Below, piece by piece: positions 19,462-30,188 of a DNA stretch of 41,103 bases. Both the position numbers and the translations under genes were made by a program. The stretch's first letter is position 1. The number at the start of each line of letters is the position of its first letter. The stretch is from contig BFEA01000046.1 of assembly GCA_003427395.1 (NCBI GenBank), forward strand, positions 3,571,054 through 3,612,156, written 5' to 3'. The notes under the pieces were generated by a model. That model saw only the letters and a list, made by a program, of their open reading frames with translations, was not told the DNA's origin and did no database searches. The stretch comes from Chara braunii (taxonomy: Eukaryota > Streptophyta > Charophyceae > Charales > Characeae).

Positions 19462-20879
19462 CTTACTAGATGTACTGCGCTAATATGTGGTGCTCCACCG
19501 GCCCGTGACCGCTGCCGCACCCACTTCTCCAACCTTACCGCAGGCACAGTCCTTGGAAGCAAGTCAACCTTATTGGCAACAATGATTAACCGTGGGATAT
19601 TTCCAGGGTCCCCTCTTCTCCACATGGCCTCTTCTGTCTTCCGCCCATCCCTCCTACTACCCTGTGCTCCACCCAGGATCTCTGCTTCAGCTTCTGCCAA
19701 AAAGCGCACAATCTTCCGAGGCAAAGACCCATCAAAATCTGCCACATCAATTACCATCACAACAACCGCCCTTCTGCCCCAAGCTCGCTTCAACCGTGTT
19801 CCAACCACCCTCTCAAAGTCAAAATCGGGAAGCAGATTCTCAACTCTTTTCTCCTTAACCTCTCCATAGTTCCTAAGAGAATGACATCGGGCACACACAA
19901 CTACCTTCTCCTTTTCCTTCCCATCCTTCTCTTTCCCCTTCTTCTGCCCTTGCCTTTTCTCAGAAGCTGCTCGCCCCTGCCTTCCTCTTGCATCGTCTCC
20001 CACATAATCCTCCCACATCTGGTTCCAGACATCTATTGAACTTGGGGTCTGCTCGGAGGTATCCAATCCCTCGACATCATAGTTGCTGCTGGGCCAATCT
20101 GGGACATCATCAACCCCTTTCTGCAAATTGCTTGCATTCTCCTCCTCCTCCTCCTCCTCCTCCTCCTCCCCTTCTACTATTTCATGTTCTTCAAGTTCCT
20201 CATTCTCATCTACAGCATTTAGAGGCTCTTCGGGAGGAAGAACAGGCCGTCTGAAATACCCAGGCATCAATGGATCTTGATCTTGCATTGTGATCCCACA
20301 GCCCGGGCACTTCAACCGAGACCTTGACGAGCCCGTTCTGCTTTGTACGTTCTCTGCGGTGGGAGCTGCAGCAGCCATCACTCTCCCTCTCTGGATATCA
20401 GCACGAGTTTTGTGCATGCCTTGGGCCTGAGCAGCCCTGCACTTGTCCCCATTCTTAATGTCCTTTCTCCCCTGAGAACGATCCGCAGAAGCACGGAGAT
20501 CTGAAGATGAGTGCATATGTGCTGCTAAGGAGTGAAGCGATCCCATCGACTCCGGAGGCACTGTCTTCTGTGCAGCCGTCATATTTGTAACTCGAGCTGT
20601 CATGAGTGAGTACCAGGTAATCTTACCTGAGGAATACGGTATGGTCTTCACTTCAACCGGGCATTTCGCACAAAGACAGCCACAACTGGATGGCACACCA
20701 TTAACCTTCAGATCCCGCTTCATGGTTGAGAGGCGCTTGTTTACAGCTACGGCATGAGCCCTGGACATATGAGCATGCACTCTCATCAGCTCTCTGCGAA
20801 TGACGTGCTTGCAGGCCATTGCCAGCCTGGAGGAACTACATGCGGACGAAGCCCCTCCAATCAGTGACCTAGTCATCAT
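19462..20879 (-). CDS. BPG2: BPG2-like plastid circularly permuted GTPase, first coding exon
   Basis: This is the N-terminal ~473 residues of a YqeH/NOA1-class circularly permuted GTPase, most like plant BPG2 (BRASSINAZOLE-INSENSITIVE PALE GREEN 2), a chloroplast protein needed for rRNA processing. The ATG at 20879 is fixed by an in-frame TGA directly upstream. Residues 1-60 are Ser/Ala/Arg-rich with few acids, like an organelle transit peptide. CPGCG (191-195) followed by MQDQDPLMPGYF, and CARCHSLRNYG (329-339), form the family zinc finger. LLPDFDFERVVGTRL follows. VIDVADFDGS (376-385) and NKVD (436-439, the G4 motif) begin the permuted GTPase, where G4-G5 precede G1-G3. An acidic insert with an 11-residue Glu run lies between the Cys pairs. 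The frame ends at a splice donor, so G5, G1, G2 and G3 are missing. Confidence 0.9.
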
Positions 20880-20979
20880 TCACAAATCCAGCCTCGGTGT
20901 GCAGAAGTCAAGAGTGTGTGATCTGGAGACAAAATCCCCTCTCCTGTCTCTCTTTCTCTTTGCCTCCCTCCCTCCCTCT

Positions 20980-20982
<3 letters not shown>

Positions 20983-21065
<83 letters not shown>
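20983..21065. repeat. (TG)n microsatellite upstream of BPG2
   Basis: About 83 bp of perfect TG dinucleotide preceded by CT-rich sequence, roughly 100-190 bp upstream of the BPG2 ATG on the gene's 5' side. It could fall in the 5' UTR or promoter. The Val/Cys and His/Thr ORFs over it are artefacts. Confidence 0.97.
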
Positions 21066-21066
<1 letters not shown>

Positions 21067-22050
21067 GCCCTACCTTCTTCACTCCTCCTACACCACCTTT
21101 TCTTAACGAGGGGATTAACGCCTAGTATTACTGTATTACTAGGGTTCAAACTCATGATCTGTTTATCAACACTTACATGTCTGTAAACCTGTGTACCATT
21201 CAGACAGGGGGAAGGTACACACACCACCTTCTCCCAAACAGAAAATGAAACTAGTTAGACTACAGACTGTTCTGGAACTATCACCCACATTCATGATCCA
21301 AACTGGGCAACACTTGTGCCTATGGGCTATGGGCTTAACAACTTTAACTAGTGTCAATACCCTGCACCAGAAGTTTGGTCATTCCCATATCCAGAGTCTT
21401 ATAGTCTTCGAACAACAAAAAGAAGAAACGAAAAGAGTCTTGTAGTCTTGTACAGAGCCCATCCACATCATCTAGCAAAACACATCGTGTAGGACCGTCT
21501 CACAACGGCAATGAGAGCATGCAGATCTCCAGAAAGAACTGCCAGAAAGAAGGCGTTTAGTAATTGTTTATCTAGTACATCACTTATAACTTGACAAGTG
21601 ATCCGGAATAGTCCACAGGTGATTCCGAAAAGCCTTTGCACAAGCTAAGCCCCTGAATAGTCTCTGCGACTCTGCGAGCACCATTTGCTGGCGGTGCATA
21701 GCGCATATCATGCCAGGAAGTCGGCCCACAGCACTTAGCTTGATGCACAGTGATGTCGCTTGTTCAGAACAAATGCTCCGAAATAGTCTGCCGAGATCGC
21801 CGCATTCGAACCAGCAGCAAGTCAAACTGAAAACCCTTACTTGACAGTCACTGGAAGGCCATCACCATCCACTGAAGAACCCTCCTGTCATTTTGGCGGT
21901 GATGAACGACACAAACAAATTGAAATAATCAATCAGTGATAAATCATCAAGGGAACAGGTTTTGGTATTGATGCAGGGCACAAAGGGAAAGTGGTCAGCA
22001 GCCTCACCACCTTATCAGGGTATACATTTGGAATGGAGAAACACCACAGC
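21066..22050. other. Interval upstream of BPG2, no gene seen
   Basis: Only short, unconvincing frames on both strands. The BPG2 promoter should lie within it, but I see no clear TATA element to assign. Confidence 0.5.
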
Positions 22051-22460
22051 TGAGCGGGAGCAAGCACCAGAGTGTTGTTGCCATACTTCCCACGGTCTGC
22101 AGGCTCAGCACATTATCATTGAATAAACTTGCGATGGAGAAAACCTGAAATTGGGATTCAAATTATTGGCTCTTTAATATCCACAAACGATAGAGTGGTA
22201 GCAAGCTCTAGACTGTTCTTGCCATATTTCTCATTCCAGCCACTGCAGAGCACAGTGATAGGAGAGGAACCGGAGGTAAGGGACCAAAAGCAAGCACCAG
22301 AGTGTTATTGCCTTATCTCTCACATCAATCGCTCCAGAGAACAGGAAGAAGAAAAGAGCAGGAAGGAAAGGTGAGTGGTAGCAAGCAACAGAGTGTTATC
22401 ACCTGATTTCTCACTTCAGCCACAGCAGAGCACAGGAAGAGGAGAGGACAAGAAGGAACG
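22051..22460. repeat. Diverged ~90-bp repeats
   Basis: Four degraded units, near 22056, 22193, 22287 and 22373, share AGCAAGCACCAGAGTGTT-like starts, then TTGCC...TATTTCTCA, then CAGCC...CAGAGCACAG and a purine-rich end (AGGAGAGGA). Units 2-4 are close to tandem; unit 1 is partial. There is no coding potential that spans units. Confidence 0.7.
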
Positions 22461-23172
22461 GTGGAATCGATGTGAGCTGCACACATGGTTCCATAGATCA
22501 TCTGCACACTTTGAATCTCTGCTTCTCGCTCAATCCGTGCACATTGATTCACAATCTGATATGTTGCTCTTGCAAGTAGATTCAGTCACCCACACAGCTT
22601 TTTCAGATAAATTTCTCCCCTCTAGGTTGTGGGACTTTCTAAGCTCCTCTCTCAACTTTCATCAATTCACATAGTTTCTCTCTTCAATTCCAAATAGGTT
22701 CAACTACTCACCTCCAATGACCCGTGCAGTTGCAGTCTCGGAACTTCGTATCTACTATCTACCTTGAGAAAGCTGGTCTCCCAGGAATACGCCTGCAGGG
22801 GGGAGGTTGTCAACCCAGGAGTAAACCATGTTCAACCCTTGATGGTGTCGGGATGTACTCTGTGACCATTGTGAATGTTTGATCTTTACTTGATCACCAG
22901 CTCTATATCCACCCTCTCAATTCCCCCATTTGGTTCTTTTTTCTTTTTTTCAACCCTCTTGTTCTTGTGACAGCCTGATGTGATCTATTCTCTGTATACA
23001 GACCAGGATCAATCACATAAACGCAGGACATCATGTCGGACTTGATTCTTGTGCATTCAACCAAGATCACATATTGTTGTATGTTCCCTCCTGACTAAAT
23101 TAATTGCTGCTCCAGCTAGGAGAATTCTGCGGGACTTCGTGTAGGATTTGATTCTTGTGCATTCAGCCCAGA
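22461..23172. other. Unassigned interval with an 18-bp direct repeat
   Basis: No gene recognised. TTGATTCTTGTGCATTCA occurs at 23042-23059 and again at 23148-23165, with diverged similarity around each copy. The second copy stands 7 bp before the start of LTR D. Confidence 0.55.
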
Positions 23173-24110
23173 TGTTGCATGCACAGTTCCCGTAGGGGCC
23201 CCACAAGGCCCACCATTAGGATTAGGAGTCCTAGAGGGATTAGCAGGGTTCGTTTGGGACGCACTGCTGGTTACCAGGTCCAGTTTAGGATCAGTGTCGG
23301 TTGAGGGCCCAGACAGGCCGTAGCGGGATAGCACAGGCCCTGGCCCAGTTTCGTTTTGGCGCCAGGCCACTGTTTCGTTTCAGAGCAGTCAGTTAAGCGC
23401 CAGGCCGTTTCAGGCCCAGTTGCATTTTGGCGCCAGATTTCTGTTTTCATCGAGGACCGCTGATCGTGAGTTAGATCGGACAGGGCCGTATCGAGAGGCT
23501 GCACAGCTGAGGTCGACCCAGCGCTATATTTAGCTGGGTCCAGCCTCGGCTCGTGAGGTAGACTCTGCGGTAGTACTGTTAGGCAGTCAACGCGCTGGGC
23601 ACTGTTACTCTGAGGTAGTACTGTTAGGCAGTCAACGCGCTGGGCACTGTTAGTTTGTTAGCTGACAGCGCAGGGCGCACGGTTAGCGAGGAGAGTTGGA
23701 GCTTGGGCACTGTGGCCGAGCTGCTGTGGGAGCTTGAGAGGAGAGTGAGAGAGGCGGAGGCCAGGGGACTTACCGGATGACGCCACAACTCCAGCTTCGT
23801 CATCAGTGAGAGAGGTGGAGGCCAGGGGACTTACCGGATGGCGCCACCTTTCACAGGTTAGTACCTGGTACACATGGCTACGATACCTGGTACACATGGC
23901 TACGAACGAGAGAGAGAGAGAGAGAGAGAGAGTTTTCTTCTTCTTCTTCTTCTTCTCCTTCTTCGCTCTCGGTCTGTCCTCCATCGCTCCTCCTTTTCCC
24001 CTTCGGAGCTTCTTTCTTCTTCTGTGGGGGTACGCACGCGCTGTCGGAGGGCGCGGTATCCGGCCCTCCTCTGTGTACCAAGTCACTGCTTGGTACCAGT
24101 CCTCGCTCTG
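23173..24110 (+). repeat. Isolated LTR (D), probably solo; right end uncertain
   Basis: It starts TGTTGCATGCACAG then CCCGTAGGGGCC, with the same spacing as the LTRs of A and C. It contains motifs shared with LTR A and fragment E: GGCGGAGGCCAGGGGACTTACC, a CACAGGTTAGTACC block, then GA and TTC tracts (23905-23960). A ~60-bp segment around GGTAGTACTGTTAGGCAGTC is duplicated at 23567 and 23613, and another around GAGGCCAGGGGACTTACCGG at 23757 and 23818. No primer site or gag-pol follows, so it is most likely a solo or truncated LTR. I could not fix its 3' end. Confidence 0.68.
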
Positions 24111-24558
24111 ATGCTCTGGCCTATAGATGCACCTAGGACCCCTGCAGTTCCTGATAACCAGGCTGTACCTCGGTGCGGACCGGTCCCGGTGACGTTGCCC
24201 TCAACAAAAGGGGTGCGCCACAGGACTTCCATTGGTCCACGCGGACTCAGCGCCCTGCTGTACAGCAGAGCACAACCGGCCTGTGACCGTGGTGGCCGCT
24301 GGGTTCGCCCTGGGACGCGGAGGTGAAAAGACCAGCTCAGCCTTTTCTACTGCGCACCAAATGCCCTCTAGCCGGGTTATGGGTTAGGTGCACTAGGCGG
24401 AAGTCACTGTCAGAAGAGGAAAGAAAAGAAAGAAAGAAAAGAAAGAAAGAAAAGAAAAATAATAAAAACGTCGAGTGTGAATTCGCTTTAGTTCGGGGAA
24501 AATCCAGCGGCTTCGGGCCACTGTGATGTTACGATCCCCTTTCCATTTTTACTTACTG

Positions 24559-24599
<41 letters not shown>

Positions 24600-25766
24600 T
24601 ATTACTCAATTTCCCAAATTTTCAGTTTCCTGCCTGTCGATCTGTCACTTCGCAGGAGAGGCCGTCGATTCGGGTTTTCGAACTACGACAGTTGCCTTAT
24701 GGCCTGGGGCTCTACCTACCCCTTGTATATCGCCTGTATCAGACTCGTTCATCCGAACCTTGCAGTGGGACCCCGATGGCCAGGTGAAGAGGCAGATACA
24801 GTGAGGACTAGAAGGAAAAAGAAAAAGAAAAAAAGAAACATAGTAAAAGAAAGAGAAGGAACGAGAAAGGTTGGAAGTCGGGTGCAAGATTTGTGTGTGA
24901 ACGTGGATCGCTGTTCAGGCAAGGGTGCTGCGCAGAGAAATTCTGGGACGCCACCCCTTTCTTTTCAGCGATTAATATTATTTTTATTATTATTGGTATT
25001 ATTATTATTTTCTTTATTACTAAGTTTTTCTAAGTTTGGTTTTCAACCTGTTGGCTAATCCTTTCGCGGGAAACCAACGGTTCGAATTTCGAAGCCAACA
25101 CTTCGTAGCCTAAGTAGGCCGGCCTTGCATATACTATCCACGGGTGAGCTTCGATCTGGCATCGCGCGGCAGGACCTCAAAAGGAGGGCGACCCGCGGCC
25201 GCATTGGTAGGAGGCCTATCACCCTCCCTGTGGAGGGTCATAAGCCCCCTCCTTTCAATCGGACACGGGCACCCAGCGGAAATAGCACAGTGCTCTCTCT
25301 TAAGGTGAAAACCCGGACGGTCGGGATCTCGTTATGGGACCACCACTTCAGGATTGTAGCACATCTCGGCAAGGCGAAGCGACAGGGGTCGATAGCAGAA
25401 AGTCTGCAGTCGCCGATGGTCACTGAGACTTCGCTACTTTTTATTCTTGATCCATTTTATTCTATTGCTTATTTCATTTAATTAATTATATGGCCCCAGG
25501 GTAATGATGAGCAGAGTTTCAGGGGGTACATCGTTTAGAACGTTGGGATCACAGCATACGGCCGATCGTATAAAAAAGAATAAGACTTGGCTATCTAGCG
25601 GCTGATTAGGAGGGCGCTAGTGGGCTGCTTCGTGACGTTAGTGCACCAGCCACTTTGCTGTGCAAGCGTCAATCGACTGAGGTGAAGGATACAGAATAGC
25701 GGGCGTTTAGCAGATGCCGATTGTTTGTGCCTAGGACCAAGGTTTCGTCTGATTTTGAGACCAGTC
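24111..25766. other. Unassigned interval with simple repeats
   Basis: Contains a GAAA/AAAG repeat at ~24418-24456, an ATT repeat at ~24557-24593, and two AT-rich tracts near 24975-25020 and 25435-25490. The frames present are short and low-complexity. I see no gene. Confidence 0.5.
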
Positions 25767-26288
25767 ATGGCGCTACACGGCTATAGGCCTCGCAGTTGGC
25801 GGCACACGGTGCGCTGGGTTCCAGTGTCGGGTGAAGGGCCTCTGATTACGACGGCCTTGAACTATGATGGGGGAGAGGTAGTCCGATTGAAGGTCTGCAT
25901 AGAAGAGGGGAGAGAGGAGGAGATGCGAGGTGATCAGAGGCTGCAGGCTGCCATTTCCGAGGCACGCAACAGGGCGGAACGGAGGTGTACACGAGACGAG
26001 GTGACCGTGGGTTTGAGAGTGACGGTCATCGATCATGAGACGGAGTCATCAACTGGGACCGAGACAAGGGAGGAACAGCACAACGAGAGAGACTCAGGCG
26101 GGGAGAGTGAAATGAGCGAGGCGGACCGAGAAACGGACCTCAGGTCCTGGAACAGACCCGAGGAGATCCAAAAGCACCATCGAGCCGCGGAGCCGGTGGA
26201 AAAAGGACCTGAGGCCAGCTCTCGACAACTCACGCCCAGAGGCCGCGGAACAAAAAAACAGCAGAGCAAGGGGAAAGGACGTGTGTAA
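25767..26288 (+). CDS. Hypothetical highly charged protein, weak candidate
   Basis: An ATG-started frame of 173 codons. I recognise no family. The first ~60 residues are mixed and contain WRHTVRWVPVSGEG and LNYDGGEVVRLKV; the rest is very rich in Glu, Arg, Ser and Thr and ends in a basic tail (RGRGTKKQQSKGKGRV). There is no membrane segment or motif. The opposite strand is also open for long stretches, which weakens the coding case, since GC/GA-biased DNA produces such frames by chance. A donor-like GTAAGG overlaps the stop, so it could also be an exon fragment. Confidence 0.25.
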   Translation: MALHGYRPRSWRHTVRWVPVSGEGPLITTALNYDGGEVVRLKVCIEEGREEEMRGDQRLQAAISEARNRAERRCTRDEVTVGLRVTVIDHETESSTGTETREEQHNERDSGGESEMSEADRETDLRSWNRPEEIQKHHRAAEPVEKGPEASSRQLTPRGRGTKKQQSKGKGRV

Positions 26289-28170
26289 GGCAGCGGCACG
26301 AGGTGTGAGATACGTACGCGTGGCACTGCGAAGTGTGAGTGAGAGGGAGAGAGGCGGTTGACGAGAGAGCTCGCGGGTGTGCACGAGAACAGAGAGTGAG
26401 CCTACTGCGCTCGTCAGAAGGGGGGAACAGGACGAATCGCAAAAGAGGGGCAAGAGCAGTAGGACGGGTAACAGACAAAAGGAGTGTGGCGAGGGCAACA
26501 GGGATTGTGACAGGCGAGCACGAGACGTTACTCGAGGAGGGCTACACGTGGCAATCGAAGAACATAAGAGAAGGCAATGGAAGGGGAAGACTGCACGAGT
26601 GAGCGAGACGCTATCTTGTTAGATGCAGTTGATGTTACTCGCTATCTTCGAGTTCGCTTACTGCACTGGGTGTCAACTGAGTTACAGTGAGTCCTCGGGC
26701 TGCGGCGGGAGACGCGTGCGTGGCGGGGGNCAACGCGGACTCGCGAGAGTTGATGACGTCAACCTCGCTGTTGATCGCGCCACCGGAGACATTCTTTAAA
26801 AAGGGATGGTTACACGTGCGCGATATGCCACATTGAGAGGGTTAGAGAGAAGACGGGGAACGATCTTTCTTTCACTCTGACTGAGCACGCGAGAGAAAAG
26901 ACGTTAACTGTTGCGTATCTACACTGCCTCACCATCAGGGGAAATGGGTCGAGCCCTGGGAGCTGAAGTCAGACCTATTACTTCCCCTCCCTGCGACAGA
27001 CAATGAGGGAGGAGGTTGCGTATGGTACTCACCTAGTGGTGGTGATTGTGATTGTTCCTGTCAAGAAGCGCGCGTGATGGGCTGAGACGGTGGTCTCCTC
27101 GAAGAGTTTTGGTGACTTGGTTCTGGTCCGCTGGGAGCTCGCAGAACGTTTAAGCCAACAAGGTGGCAATGGGCGATTGTCTGCGGACACGATCAGTGTG
27201 CTACTCTCAGTACTGTGCCCCACATTTCGCCACCCTGTCAGTACAATGTCGTCGAAGAACCTGAAGTGATCGAGGATCGTCTCCTGGTGAGCTCCACGCC
27301 AAGTGCGTTTGAGCGAATCACTGTTGACGTCATCAAACTGCCTAGTTTGGAGATAATGGGAACTTCGCCCCCTCAGAGACTCGAGTTGTCACCTCAAGAT
27401 GGCCAAAGGAACGCCAGGAGAAATTTGTGACGCTTCAGAAACGGGTCTATTCATTATTTGATCGCGTGTACGTGATCTGCTCGATCGAGGGCCAACTGTT
27501 GAGAGTCTTGTCCTCTTTGAAGGTGTTTTGCTCACCAGCTGGCGTGCTCTCTCTGATGATCATCTGTCTCGCCACCCTCGAGTGACTTCCAGTTCATGTT
27601 GGGTACTACTATCAAAACCCCTGATGTGTTTCTTGGTAACCACCCTAGTCTGACCTTTAGCAAGTGGTGGTCATTGTACGATGAGTTCTTTCCATTCTTA
27701 ATATCATTAGTTTCTTTCTTTCTCCCTTTCTTTTTTTTTCTATTATTTTAATTTTTATTTTGTTGATTGTTTTCAGTTAATTAGGATGATTGGTTGTTGT
27801 TAACCGGTCAGAGTACATCCTAACAGGAATTAAGCTCGCCTTAGACCGTGGGTGGGTGAACGAGGGAAAGCCCCTGATATGTAACAATGATCTGAAAAGT
27901 TTCGTCTGCGAGGAGAGCCCAACATGCAGGCTACTAGATTGAAAGCATTTGCGAAGCTGAAAACGGTAGAATAATTCCGGTGTTGGCTCTTGCCCACGGA
28001 AAGCATTCCCCTGCAGTGAGTGGTTTTACTCGATCACCTGACAAGGTCGAAGAGACACGCAACTTTTGTAACCGCACACTTATATTCTGTAGAGACGGAG
28101 ATTACAAATATAGTTGGCACTTGAGTTTTCTTTTCCTTTTCGCTCCGTATGAGATAGCGCCTAATGTCCG
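26289..28170. other. Unassigned interval
   Basis: GC-rich, GA-biased sequence to ~27000 (one N at 26730), then mixed sequence, then a T-rich stretch at 27710-27770. The + frame at 27215-27430 (72 codons, with NVVEEPEVIEDRLLVSS) has no recognisable family. Nothing else can be supported. Confidence 0.45.
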
Positions 28171-28179
28171 CAATGCATG

Positions 28180-28395
28180 GTTACACTGTGTGACTACACT
28201 GCGTGTAACTATGTTGCGTGACTACACTACGTGTGACTACGATGCGTGACTGCACCTGTGCGTGATTGCATTGCGTGATTACATCAAATGATACCCCCAC
28301 GTGATTGTAACCGAGTGGATACATCAAGTGACTACACTGCGGGACCGCTCCTTGTGACTGTGACGTGGTTACATCACATGACTGCATGATTTTGT
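28180..28395. repeat. Degenerate GTGACTACA minisatellite
   Basis: Around 14-16 irregular copies of a 12-15 bp unit of the type GCGTGACTACACT (variants GTGATTACATC, GTGGTTACATCAC). Copies drift in both sequence and length. The ORFs over it on either strand are repeat artefacts. Confidence 0.8.
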
Positions 28396-30188
28396 GGGAG
28401 CGTAGGGCGTAGGCTTGCATGTGCTCACCCCACAAGTGGTTCCCAACAGTGGTATGCATTCTTTCGTGCCTCGAGATAAACTGAACATGTGACAGTATAA
28501 GTCTACGAATGTCAGCAAGTGTGTATGTAGACTGACGCTTGGTGGAGTGAACCTGCTGGCTCAATGATCACAGTCAGGCATTCGATCAAGTGATACAGGC
28601 ATATTTCCAGGCTCGCTGGACGAGCTTATCTAGCCAATGGAATTGCAGAAACGAATTTTATGCTATGCTTTCTGGATTTTGCTTTTCTGGGTAGATGGGA
28701 AAAGGAAAGTCGGTGCTGAGGAAAATCTACTATGTCCTCGCCAAGTTTTTACTTGATGGTGATTGAATAATCTTCATCCTAACACTTGTCCAGTTGCAAT
28801 TGACTAAGGGAAGGGGTAAAACATCAGGCAAAGCCAATACTAGTTGTGCTTTGATTATCGGACAACAAGGCTCTGATAACAAGACTCAGACAACTAGATT
28901 TAGACAATTCAGACTTGAACAACTAGTTCCAAAATATTTCGACTCGACTTTAGGCAAACCAAACTCAAGCCGGACCAGGACAACCCTTCTCAGACTCAAG
29001 TGGAAGTCTGAAGGGCTGGCATAATAAACTCAGCAAACTCAAGTCAACTCAGAATTCGCATGACATTGGGCAAGACTGGTTACGAGTAATTCTCAGGTTC
29101 TGCATACTTGGATTCGGACACGATGGGAGAGCATGAAAAGTGAAGAGGTGCTAGTTGTGAAGTGTAACTCTGTCAGAGACAAGAAAAGGGGATGAAGGGA
29201 TGGACTCCCAAAAGCAGGTCCAGCGTGAACACGCTGTCCAAAAAGTGAAAATGGAAAAACACATTGAGTACGTGACTTATATTTACGGGTCGGATGGCAA
29301 ACTGCACAGTACCGGCTCCTCTCTAGAGATGGTATAACAGGCCAAGGCATTTCTCAGGTGAAAACAGACACACTTGAGTTCTCCCTCTCTCGAGGTATCC
29401 ACAGGTTCTCCCAAACAGTCAGAGGTTCCAACCATCAGTTGACAGTTCATTTGGTTTCCGCTGCTGGGAACCGGGGTTCCGTGACATGACAACCGACCCT
29501 GCTTAATCATTCGAGTTATCCTGAATTTTCTAATCTGCATTCAGACCATTTCTGATCAATGCGCAACTCGTATTCGGCCCCTTAATGACCTTTCGGGCCT
29601 ACTTGAAATTACCAATAAGAGTTGGGCGGCAATCCCCAACTCCTTGTATCCGGTGCTGTTCTCAGTGAGCAGTGCTCGGCAATGGATTGTGCGCTGTGAC
29701 GTTAGCAGTGAACAGTGCTTAGCAGTGGTCAGCACTCAACGCGGTTGGGGGTAACCAGGCAGCAATACAGCCGCTCCTCAAGCGGCATTCAGCCGGTGAC
29801 TAAGTGTTTCTCAATCTGCTTACTTCGACAGTAATCAAGCATCGGTCAACCAGCACACTTTATGGCCATTACGTAACAGTAGAAACTAGTGATTTTGTGA
29901 CGTGTTGCGCCATAGCCTCAGCTACGCGTCTCCAGCTAGCAGCGTATTACCATCCCTGCAGTAATCAGATTTCTCAGTCTGCATAATCTCAGCAGCAGTA
30001 GTCTATCGGTAACCAAACAGCGAGCAGACGACGGCGGAGAGCGGCAACCAGGAACAGCAACAAGCAGCAGCATTCTGAAACAACTATTTGAAACAGCAAT
30101 CCACCCAACAGACTTTTCATGTCTGGATCATCCAAGAGTCACCCACCCTAAGTTGGGTGAACTGATGTAGCGAGAGACCGGTGAGAAT
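28396..30188. other. Unassigned interval upstream of the orphan gene
   Basis: No convincing gene. It has local short repeats: GAACAACTAGTTC-like pieces near 28915, and AGCAGTG/AACAGTG words at 29660-29740. A perfect small hairpin (GTTGGG/CCCAAC) lies at 29617-29636. The 5' UTR and promoter of the gene starting at 30189 should lie at the right end. Confidence 0.45.

Noticed and set aside
20800-21227. ORFs on both strands across the TG microsatellite
   Set aside because: Dinucleotide repeats have no stops in several frames; the translations are Val/Cys or His/Thr repeats with no other content.
23806-24326. ORFs around 23.8-24.3 kb
   Set aside because: They cover the GA/TTC tracts of LTR D and have no homologue that I recognise.
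25070-25100. GGTTCGAATTTC resembling a tRNA T-arm
   Set aside because: The 5-bp T-stem does not pair and no acceptor or anticodon arm could be assembled around it.
26033-26498. Minus-strand Leu/Ser/Pro-rich frames
   Set aside because: Shadows of GA-rich sequence; hydrophobic appearance comes from CT-rich codons.
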